NCBI GenBank assembly: GCA_009927835.1
Contig: RFMG01000161.1
Span: 1 to 36,172 of the forward strand
DNA from: Verrucomicrobiota bacterium
GTDB taxonomy: Bacteria; Verrucomicrobiota; Verrucomicrobiia; Methylacidiphilales; Verrucolacustridaceae
DNA: 36,172 nt
Direction: 5' to 3'
This document shows, one piece after another, positions 26,636-33,872 of the stretch. The notes under the pieces are model-generated. The model had not been told where the DNA came from and made no database searches. It saw only the letters and a program-made list of their open reading frames with translations. Numbering within the stretch: position 1 is the stretch's first letter; every line of letters begins with the position of its first letter. The translations under genes and the position numbers were made by a program.

Positions 26636-27876
26636 GCCATAGCCCCTCTCCTTTGCCCTCCGCAGAGAAACTTCGGCTTGAGAGCCTTGGTATCCTGCCG
26701 GTGCTTTTCCCGTTGATCGGCGTGATCGGCCTTGTCTCCGCCTTCGTGTGGGGACTCATGACAAACCCGATGCAACTCGCATTTTCCTATCTCTTCGCCT
26801 TCACCGTCGGGTTCACCATCTGCGCGGGAGCTCTTTTTTGGACCTTGCTTCATCACGCTCTCGATGCCGACTGGTCAGTCCTGATGCGCAGAATTCTCGA
26901 ATCCATCGCCTCCTGTTTTCCCGTTCTCCTTCTTCTCTTCCTCCCGGTCATCTTTCTTTTTTCCAGGGAGCTATGGCACTGGATGACCACCGATCTTTCG
27001 GAAGATCCGCTTCTCGCATGGAAACGACCCTTCCTGAACGAGCCTTTCTTTTATCTTCGATGCGGATTTTACCTTCTCTTTTTTTCCGTCGCCGGAATGC
27101 TCTACCGAAATCTCTCCATGAGACAGGACTTGGATGGGGACCCCAGAATCACCCTCCGCCTCCGTCATACCGCCTATGGGTTCATCCCCCTCTTTGTCCT
27201 GTGCCTGACCTTCGCCGGATTTGATTGGCTGATGTCGCTGGATCATCACTGGTACTCCACCATGTGGGGCGTCTACCTGTTTGCCGGTTGTGCCCAATCC
27301 TCGATGGCGATTCTGATCCTGGTCACGAATGGTCTGGTCCGCACGGGGCACCTCAAGGGTCTTTTCACCGTGGAACATAACCACATCATGGGAATGCTCC
27401 TTTTCGCCTTCACCACATTCTGGGGTTACATCTCCTTCAGCCAATATTTCCTCCAATGGTATGCGAATATCCCCGAGGAAACATGGTTCTTCGTTTACCG
27501 CAACACGGGGAGTTGGTACGCGTACTCGATTTTCCTCGTGGTGGGCCATTTCTTCATCCCCTTCATCCTTCTTCTCACCCAGCCGGCCAAGAGAACTCCA
27601 TGGCGAATCTGCGCCACGGCCGCCTGGGTCGTGTTGATGCACTGCGTCGACATCTACTGGATCATTATGCCCAATCTCCAACTCCAGCAGTCCCGTCACG
27701 CCGGTCATGCGGCCGCCACCACCGGATTTCACCCGCACCTCCTCGATCTTCTTGCCCTGGTCGGGGTCCTCGGAGTCCTTGGCCACACGGTTCTTTGGCT
27801 TCTTTCCCGCGGTTCAATCTTTCCTGCAAGAGACCCTCGCCTCCGCGAGAGCTTGGCGGTGACCAACTGGTTATGA
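26632..27876 (+). CDS. actF: ACIII subunit ActF, NrfD-like membrane protein
   Basis: This 414-aa polytopic membrane protein is the second NrfD-like subunit of alternative complex III, a divergent paralogue of ActC. Typical segments are TFAGFDWLMSLDHHWYSTMWGVY, NHIMGMLLFAFTTFWGYISFSQYFLQWYANIPEET and the helix following RNTGSWYAYS. It has about ten hydrophobic helices. In known structures ActF packs against ActC and may conduct protons rather than bind quinol. The ATG overlaps actE and the stop overlaps the following 157-aa gene, each by 4 nt. Confidence 0.95.
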   Translation: MSHSPSPLPSAEKLRLESLGILPVLFPLIGVIGLVSAFVWGLMTNPMQLAFSYLFAFTVGFTICAGALFWTLLHHALDADWSVLMRRILESIASCFPVLLLLFLPVIFLFSRELWHWMTTDLSEDPLLAWKRPFLNEPFFYLRCGFYLLFFSVAGMLYRNLSMRQDLDGDPRITLRLRHTAYGFIPLFVLCLTFAGFDWLMSLDHHWYSTMWGVYLFAGCAQSSMAILILVTNGLVRTGHLKGLFTVEHNHIMGMLLFAFTTFWGYISFSQYFLQWYANIPEETWFFVYRNTGSWYAYSIFLVVGHFFIPFILLLTQPAKRTPWRICATAAWVVLMHCVDIYWIIMPNLQLQQSRHAGHAAATTGFHPHLLDLLALVGVLGVLGHTVLWLLSRGSIFPARDPRLRESLAVTNWL

Positions 27877-28346
27877 GCGAATCCTCCCACTCCCCCCATC
27901 CAAAGCGGCACCCCTATCCTTCGGGACTTTGGCTTGCAGCGGGATTCCTTGGTCTTGCGAGCCTCGCTCTCCTCCTGCGCCCCCTAGGGATCAGTACCGC
28001 CACCCTTACCCAATCGGCTGCAAAAGTCCGTCTGGAGAAATTGTCAAAACTGCGGACCGAGCAGGACGCTGCCTCTTCCACCTACGGATGGGTGGACAAG
28101 TCGAAAGGTGTCGCTCACATCCCGATCGCGCAGGCCATGGAGCTGATCGTTCCCCAGCTTCGTTCCAATCCACCTCACCCCGCATATCCCATCACAACGA
28201 TCCAACCATCCGCCATCTCCGCGGCGGGTTCTCCTCTTTACCCTGAACTCCCTCCAGTCGACCCAGCTGTTGTATCAGCTGCCTTGAAGGCCGACGGAGG
28301 TGCTGCCTCTGCCACCCCTCCTTCCACGTCCCCAACAAAAAAATAG
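27873..28346 (+). CDS. 157-aa membrane-anchored protein of respiratory operons
   Basis: The track hides this inside a longer ORF starting at 27456. The ATG at 27873 overlaps the actF stop by 4 nt and starts MSESSHSPHPKRHPYP. A single transmembrane helix (LWLAAGFLGLASLALLL) leads to a periplasmic part with YGWVDKSKGVAHIPIAQAMELIV. That YGWVD-x-x-x-GV-x-x-IP-x-x-x-AM pattern resembles, from memory, a small uncharacterised protein often encoded near SCO and cytochrome oxidase genes; a database search would be needed to confirm this. The C-terminal 50 residues are Pro/Ala/Ser rich. Function is unknown; an assembly or linker role between ACIII and an oxidase is inference. The CcoN-like gene starts 2 nt after its stop. 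Confidence 0.72.
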   Translation: MSESSHSPHPKRHPYPSGLWLAAGFLGLASLALLLRPLGISTATLTQSAAKVRLEKLSKLRTEQDAASSTYGWVDKSKGVAHIPIAQAMELIVPQLRSNPPHPAYPITTIQPSAISAAGSPLYPELPPVDPAVVSAALKADGGAASATPPSTSPTKK

Positions 28347-28348
28347 AC

Positions 28349-29779
28349 ATGAACATCCCTTCCAGCTCCAAGACAAACTTATCCGTGGGAATCCTTTTGG
28401 TCGGCTCGGTCAGCTGGGCACTTCTCGGAGCTGGCCTCCAGGTCCTCGCGACCCTGCAACTTCTGGTTCCGTCGCTGGCATATCTCGTTCCCATTCCTTG
28501 GATCGGATATGGCCATATCGCTCCCCTGGTCTCTTTTCTGTTTACCTACGGGTGGATCGCCTCCGGTTTTCTCGGCGTCCTTCTGATATTAATCCCCAGA
28601 ATTTCCGGGATCCTGTCTCCCTCCGGGAGACTTCTTACGGGGGCTGCAATCGTATGGCAATTCGCCGTCCTTGTGGGAATGGCGGAGATTCTCTGGTCCG
28701 GGTCCACAGGACTGATCTCCCTGCCCTTTTCACGTTCGGTGACGGCTCTCTTCCTCTTGTCTTACCTGATTCTGGGATCGGCCCTGTCACGCGGATTGGG
28801 AGGTTCCTGGAAAAGTGGGCCTCTTCTTCCCCGCCTTTATCTCTTGGGCGCTCTTCTTGCTCTTCCCTTGGGATTGGGCACTGCCGAAGTCCTTCTCCGG
28901 GGGGGGCTTGCCCCGGGTGCACTGCAGATCATCATGCAGTTTGTCTGGCACTCCTTTCTGTATCATCTCTGGCTCACCCCCTTGGCTCTCGTTTTTCTGT
29001 TCCAGCTTCTTCCCGCCCTCACAGGTCGCCCGGCGGGAAGTCTCTCACTCGGACTACTTTCCTGGATTGCGACAATCGGTTTTGGAGGATGGGTGGGAAA
29101 CAGTTTGGCAAGTGAGGGTCCCATGCCTTCTTGGCTTCAAAGTGCCGGGGTTATAGCCACCCTCCTTCTTGGGGTTGCTGTCCTGGGGAACACGCTTCTC
29201 CTCAAACCGCTTTTGGACGGGAAATGGGAGGAGTGCCGGCGTCAAGTCTCCCTCCGTTTTTTTGCCGTCGGTTTTTGGTCTTACTTTGCCTCGTATGCTT
29301 GGTTGGCTTTTCTTGCGCTGCCCGGTGTTCGCCAAACAACAACCTTCACCATGGTCGGCCAAGCAACTCAAGCTCTTCTTATTTTCTCCTTTTATGGAAA
29401 TGTCCTTGCGGGTGCCGTCTATTCTCTTCTGCCCGCCTCCCGTTCCATCGGATGGCCGTCTCATCCCGCCCTTACCCTCCACTTTTGGTTCACCACTTTG
29501 GGCGCGGCCCTCATCGCTTTGGCGTACGCACTGGCCGGGATCTTCCAGGGCCTGGCTCTGAATGACCCGGGAGTGCCGATGTCCACGATCTCCAGCTACC
29601 TCCGCCCTTTCCTCGTGGTGGCTTTGGCGGGTCAGCTCTTCTGGTGGCTGGGACAGCTTGCATTTTCCTCCATTTTCTTTGCCAGCCTTCTGAAGCTTTT
29701 CCCATCTGTCGCCCCCGTTGCCATTTTTCCCCCGGATCGGGAGGCTACAAAGCAGTCTCTCACCCCCGCCCACCCATAA
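28349..29779 (+). CDS. CcoN-like membrane protein lacking most heme and copper ligands
   Basis: This 476-aa polytopic protein resembles subunit I of cbb3 oxidases. HFWFTTLGAALIALAYALAGIFQGLALND aligns with the conserved CcoN HFW-x-ATIG...GI-x-QG helix pair, and FSFYGNVLAGAVYSLLP with the preceding helix. The expected ligands are mostly gone. The segment aligned with RPLHT reads APLVS, and the segment aligned with GHVH reads GQAT. No double His for CuB is found; only six His occur, at 56, 201, 206, 372, 378 and 474. H201 could match one CuB ligand. It is therefore unlikely to reduce O2. It lies between the 157-aa protein and CcoO/CcoP-like cytochromes, as if a cbb3 module kept its scaffold but lost its active site. 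The alignment is by eye. Confidence 0.72.
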   Translation: MNIPSSSKTNLSVGILLVGSVSWALLGAGLQVLATLQLLVPSLAYLVPIPWIGYGHIAPLVSFLFTYGWIASGFLGVLLILIPRISGILSPSGRLLTGAAIVWQFAVLVGMAEILWSGSTGLISLPFSRSVTALFLLSYLILGSALSRGLGGSWKSGPLLPRLYLLGALLALPLGLGTAEVLLRGGLAPGALQIIMQFVWHSFLYHLWLTPLALVFLFQLLPALTGRPAGSLSLGLLSWIATIGFGGWVGNSLASEGPMPSWLQSAGVIATLLLGVAVLGNTLLLKPLLDGKWEECRRQVSLRFFAVGFWSYFASYAWLAFLALPGVRQTTTFTMVGQATQALLIFSFYGNVLAGAVYSLLPASRSIGWPSHPALTLHFWFTTLGAALIALAYALAGIFQGLALNDPGVPMSTISSYLRPFLVVALAGQLFWWLGQLAFSSIFFASLLKLFPSVAPVAIFPPDREATKQSLTPAHP

Positions 29780-29783
29780 ACTG

Positions 29784-30386
29784 ATGAAATCCTCCCATGC
29801 CCTCATCTTGGTCTTTCTCCTGCTGCTCTTGACCTGGGCCGGACAGGTTGCCCTGGGATTCTTTCAAGTCGGCAGAATGGAGCCGATTCTGGATGAGGAA
29901 ACAAACTATCCGAAACCCCCTGCAGCCTCAGGCCTCGCCCAGACAGGAGCCCGCGTTTTTGCGAGTGAGGGTTGTCTGGAATGCCACTCTCTTTCCGCCC
30001 GGGGACCCACCGGCTCTGCCGATTTAACGAGAGGATGGGGCCCAAGACGGAGCGTCCCTCGCGACTATTTGTTCCGTGAACCCGCCCTCATCGGCCTGTC
30101 CAGGGTGGGTTCCGATCTTTCCAATATTGGCCTCCGGGTCCCGGAAACGAAGGATTTGATGCTGCATCTCTACAACCCCCGCCAACGAAACGCAAAGTCC
30201 AACTGCCCACCTCATCCATGGCTGTTCGACACACGCTTGGCAGGCACAGGGATCGAAAATGAGGCCCTGCCTCTGCCATCCCGGGACTGGCAGCAACTGC
30301 TGCCCACGTACAAAGCCAAGGCTCTTGTTGCCTATCTCCAGTCGCTGCGAACCGACTATTCCCTTCCCGAGGCACCTCTCAAATGA
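29784..30386 (+). CDS. CcoO-like monoheme cytochrome c with Cys at the expected Met ligand
   Basis: I start at ATG 29784 (MKSSHALILVFL), 4 nt after the preceding stop, rather than the track's 29718 inside the upstream gene, giving 200 aa. After one transmembrane helix, GARVFASEGCLECHSL carries the heme site (CLECH, 64-68). The later segments REPALIGLSRVGSDLSNIG and HLYNPRQRNAKSN parallel the CcoO core (GxKRTGPDL and HLYxPR...SNMP). Where CcoO has the axial Met in SNMPxYPWL, this protein has SNCPPHPWLF, with Cys141 and His144 nearby. The heme could be Cys- or His-ligated or five-coordinate. It is presumably the electron-transfer partner of the CcoN-like protein. The stop overlaps the next gene by 4 nt. 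Confidence 0.75.
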   Translation: MKSSHALILVFLLLLLTWAGQVALGFFQVGRMEPILDEETNYPKPPAASGLAQTGARVFASEGCLECHSLSARGPTGSADLTRGWGPRRSVPRDYLFREPALIGLSRVGSDLSNIGLRVPETKDLMLHLYNPRQRNAKSNCPPHPWLFDTRLAGTGIENEALPLPSRDWQQLLPTYKAKALVAYLQSLRTDYSLPEAPLK

Positions 30387-31021
30387 ACCCTCCTGAACTA
30401 CCCTCTCTTTCCCAAGCCCCAGCCGAACGTCATGCGCCCGTTCCCGGATGGCTCCTGGGCGTGGGGATCATCCTTTCGTTTTGGGCGGGGGGTTATCTGT
30501 TCTTCTACAGCGGCGGGTTTCGCGGGGACGTCTATGATCCGGGCCAAATAACCTGGGGACCTGTCAATACCGGACCCGTGGTTCCTCCGGATCCAAAAGT
30601 GATCGGTAAGCGACTCTTCACGGCGAACTGTGCGCAGTGCCACCAAGCCACTGGATTGGGGCAGGCTGGAGTCTACCCCCCCTTGGCAGGTTCCGAGTGG
30701 GTCACAGGCTCAAAAAACAGGCTGATTTCCATTTTACACAAGGGAATCGCAGGGCCGATCAATGTGAAGGGCCTGCTCTACAACAACAACATGCCTGCCT
30801 GGGGAGATGGCGCTCCGGTTCCCCTAAAAGATGAACAGATTTCAGCCATCCTCACCTATATTCGGAGTGATTGGGGAAATAGCGCCGACCCCGTCACAAC
30901 CGAGGAGGTGGCGGCAAAGCGCAAGGAGCTTGCCGGAATGAACAATCCTTGGAGTGAGGCGGGGTTGCTTGCCCTTCCGGATCAATCCGCCACTCCCCCT
31001 GCTCCTCCTGTCAAAAAATAA
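30383..31021 (+). CDS. CcoP-like monoheme cytochrome c
   Basis: This 212-aa protein has one N-terminal transmembrane helix (WLLGVGIILSFWAGGYLFFY) and a class I cytochrome c domain. The heme motif is CAQCHQATGLGQAGVYPPLAGS and the Met ligand lies in NNNMPAWGD. CcoP of cbb3 oxidases carries two hemes; only one is present here, so it is CcoP-like at most. The C-terminus is Pro/Ala rich. It is the last gene of the ACIII-linked run, with a 4-nt overlap to the CcoO-like gene and only 1 nt between its stop and the convergent DUF2723 gene. It may carry electrons between ACIII, the CcoN/CcoO-like pair and the A-type oxidase. Confidence 0.8.
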   Translation: MNPPELPSLSQAPAERHAPVPGWLLGVGIILSFWAGGYLFFYSGGFRGDVYDPGQITWGPVNTGPVVPPDPKVIGKRLFTANCAQCHQATGLGQAGVYPPLAGSEWVTGSKNRLISILHKGIAGPINVKGLLYNNNMPAWGDGAPVPLKDEQISAILTYIRSDWGNSADPVTTEEVAAKRKELAGMNNPWSEAGLLALPDQSATPPAPPVKK

Positions 31022-31022
31022 G

Positions 31023-33872
31023 TCACGGTCCTGTCTGGGGGGGTTTCAACGAGGATTGAAACTCAGGTTCCCCTTGGATTTTTTGGAACATTCCTTCCGA
31101 CGCAATTTTTTCCCTCATGGGCAAACCTCCCAATCGAATGGCATCTTTCAAGTACCGGTAAAACTCGGACCGGTTGCCGATCGCCATGGAGAACTTTGCC
31201 ATTCCGAGCTTCAAATCAGCATCCTCAGGGGTTAACTTCTCCAGCCGTTTGCCGTATTCGATCGCCGCAGGCACACGGTTCTGGACGGCGTAGTAGTTCA
31301 CAATATCCCGAAGGATCTCGGAATTGGTGGAAAAGAGTGAGGCACCCTCAACCACGAAAGGATCGGCCTTGGTAAGATTTCCTTCCTCCGAATACTTGCC
31401 AAGGAGCTGCTGGAACCGTTTCGGCTCTTTCGGCGATTCCCTCCACTGTTTTTCCAAATCGGTGATTTCCTTCCCCAGGGCAATTCGCCTTTCACAGTTC
31501 GCCAAGAGCATCGTCAGCAAACTGTTATTGGGATCCGCCTTCGACGCCTTCTCCAAAATATCCCGAAGGTCCCCAGCCCTTTTCTGTTTCATCAGAAGGT
31601 CGGAGAAATTATTCAGCGTCTCCGTGTTTCCCGGCCAAAGTTCCAGCGCCTGTCGATAGGCTTTTTCGGCGGCCTCGGGCATCTGCCTCCACTTGTAGAT
31701 GTTTCCACCGGTATTTCTCAATTTGGAAAAGGATCGCTGCGCATCGATGTCGTTCTCAAATCGCGGGTTCTTCTTCAGGTGATCGATATATTCCCTCCAA
31801 TACTTCATGTCCCCTTCCACCTGTTCGGGAGACAACCGTGGAACAGGATCCCTTTTGATCTCGTAACACAATCCGTGCGGCACAGCATTCGGATACGACC
31901 ACTCCATGGGGAAACTCTCTTCCACAAAGAAGTGGCGCTGGTCCTTGTTTCGTTGCCAGATCCACTCTCCCACCATCGAATTGAGCACGGTGGGATCGGA
32001 GTTGGGATCGGGAGCGGACAGATCCTGTTGTCTTCGTTCGATCGCCGCCTGATAGATGGCCATGATGTCCTCCTGCCGGGGCAGGACGAGGGGCGCCTGG
32101 GGGTAGTGTTTGTCTCGCCCCAGCCACTGATCCACCCATCCGCGGGGTGCAGGTCGCTCGGACGAGTAGTGGTTCCGGATGTACTGGTTGTAAAAAGCAT
32201 CGGCCAAGGCGTTCTGAGTGATGATGTACAGATCGCGCCGGTCGAAATTGGGGTCCCGCTTGAACTTCTTCGGCTCAAAACTTTCCGAAAGAATCATGTA
32301 GGTGGGAACAAACCGACCGGGATCGGTTCCGCCATAAACGAAACTGTCTTTGGGAAGATCCGCGAGCATATCCCTTCCATACATCCACCCAAACCAGTGC
32401 TCCCTTTGGCTGCAAAACGTCAAGTTTTGCCGGAAACTGAAGACACTTAATATCAGGGACAACAGAGTCGATACAGCCACGGCCGATGAAATGCTCTTCA
32501 GCCAGCGGTCGACCACCAATCCCGAACCGAAGCCTGCCAACAAGACGAAGAAGGCGTGGGAGTATCCCAGGTAAGGCATCTCGAGGAGCCACGCCGCCTC
32601 ATCGGCGCCTGCCTGGTCAAAGGCCGGTTGAAGGAACCCGGCCAAAAGAAAACCGATGGCGCTGATCTGGATCCATGATCTCACCGGCGGCGGCAAACCA
32701 CCCATAAATGCCACCGCCGCGACCAAGGCGAGGATGGAAAGAGGAGTAAAGTTCTCCACGATCTTTCTCCAATACAGCTGGGCGAACTTTCCCAAAGTTT
32801 CCCGGAAGGAGGGTGGTTTCGGCGTCCCGGGAGGCGGCTCAGGGGGGTTCAGCAGTTCCTGGGGGGCTGCCCCCATGACACGACCCACGGTTTTCAAAAG
32901 TTGATCGGACAGCTTTCCGGAGTACTGGCTGCGGTTGATGGCGTAAAAAAAACCCTCCTTGGTGCTCGTAAAACCCCAATTCATCGGAGGATTGGTCGAG
33001 GAGGCCATCGGCATATACGCATAAGGAGAGAGTCCAATCGCCACTGCAGCCAAAAGCAAAAGTCCTGTTCTCCAGTTGGGCAGACTTCGTTTGACCAACA
33101 TCCAGATGACCAGCGCCACGCCCACCGAGTAAAGGAAGCGGACGGAGGAGTGCCAAGTGGGCTGCTCACCGGAAATACTCCCAAACCCCCAATAGACCAA
33201 GGCGGCAGCGATGCAGAGATACAGCATCCCCTCCGCCAAAAGATCCCTCCGGCGCAATACCATCACCATGACCGGTAGCGGTGCCATCGAGATCATCAGG
33301 TGGTGATCACTCATCCCCAAAGAGAAGAAAAAGGCCGACCAAGCCAACCCATTCGTCCACTCGGGAGCTCTGAGCCAGCGGTACAGCACCCAGACATAAA
33401 ACATCACCATCAGGGAGTGCAGGCCATAAACCTCGGCAATGACCGCCTGGGACCACATGGAGACACTGAATGCCAAGGCGATCGCCCACCCCGCACCCAG
33501 GATCTGGGCCACAACATCCCGTACCCCAGCCCAACGCAGGGAGTTGGATAGAATCAGCGCCACAATTCCAATCGCAATTGCCGTGCAAAAGCCGGAAAAA
33601 AGATTCACCTCCCACGCACCGTTTCCGATCGGGAATAAGGTGAAGAGATGGGAAAAGATGGTCCAAAGCGGGTAGCCGGTCGGATGAGGCACCCCGACAT
33701 GAACCGAAGCGGTGAGAAACTCACCCGAATCCAGCAGACCAACATTGGGCTGGGTCGTCAGGAAATAGACCACTTGGGAAACCAGCCAGGCGAACCCCGC
33801 AGCGATCCAATCTTTACGATCGAAGGGCCAGTCCCAGCGCATCCGGGCAGGTGCAGCTTGTGTCTGGTTCAT
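31023..33872 (-). CDS. DUF2723 membrane protein with C-terminal TPR region (TMEM260-like)
   Basis: This protein of about 949 aa has an N-terminal DUF2723 domain: VVYFLTTQPNVGLLDSGEFLTASVHVGVPHPTGYPLW carries the Asp-Ser-Gly-Glu and HPTGYPL signatures. About ten or more hydrophobic helices follow to roughly residue 510. A soluble region comes next, ending in tetratricopeptide-like repeats (AAEKAYRQALELWPGNTETLNNFSDLL, DILEKASKADPNNSLLTMLLANCERR). Human TMEM260, with the same domain, is an O-mannosyltransferase, and the fold is GT-C-like; bacterial members are uncharacterised. The track start at 34067 overlaps the upstream gene widely. ATG 33872 overlaps that gene's stop by 4 nt. Its neighbour makes polyprenol-phosphate sugar, which would be the matching donor. 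Confidence 0.82.
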   Translation of the reverse strand: MNQTQAAPARMRWDWPFDRKDWIAAGFAWLVSQVVYFLTTQPNVGLLDSGEFLTASVHVGVPHPTGYPLWTIFSHLFTLFPIGNGAWEVNLFSGFCTAIAIGIVALILSNSLRWAGVRDVVAQILGAGWAIALAFSVSMWSQAVIAEVYGLHSLMVMFYVWVLYRWLRAPEWTNGLAWSAFFFSLGMSDHHLMISMAPLPVMVMVLRRRDLLAEGMLYLCIAAALVYWGFGSISGEQPTWHSSVRFLYSVGVALVIWMLVKRSLPNWRTGLLLLAAVAIGLSPYAYMPMASSTNPPMNWGFTSTKEGFFYAINRSQYSGKLSDQLLKTVGRVMGAAPQELLNPPEPPPGTPKPPSFRETLGKFAQLYWRKIVENFTPLSILALVAAVAFMGGLPPPVRSWIQISAIGFLLAGFLQPAFDQAGADEAAWLLEMPYLGYSHAFFVLLAGFGSGLVVDRWLKSISSAVAVSTLLSLILSVFSFRQNLTFCSQREHWFGWMYGRDMLADLPKDSFVYGGTDPGRFVPTYMILSESFEPKKFKRDPNFDRRDLYIITQNALADAFYNQYIRNHYSSERPAPRGWVDQWLGRDKHYPQAPLVLPRQEDIMAIYQAAIERRQQDLSAPDPNSDPTVLNSMVGEWIWQRNKDQRHFFVEESFPMEWSYPNAVPHGLCYEIKRDPVPRLSPEQVEGDMKYWREYIDHLKKNPRFENDIDAQRSFSKLRNTGGNIYKWRQMPEAAEKAYRQALELWPGNTETLNNFSDLLMKQKRAGDLRDILEKASKADPNNSLLTMLLANCERRIALGKEITDLEKQWRESPKEPKRFQQLLGKYSEEGNLTKADPFVVEGASLFSTNSEILRDIVNYYAVQNRVPAAIEYGKRLEKLTPEDADLKLGMAKFSMAIGNRSEFYRYLKDAIRLGGLPMREKIASEGMFQKIQGEPEFQSSLKPPQTGP

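Noticed and set aside
27456-27872. N-terminal extension of the 157-aa protein ORF
   Set aside because: It lies inside actF in another frame; the ATGA start at 27873 fits.
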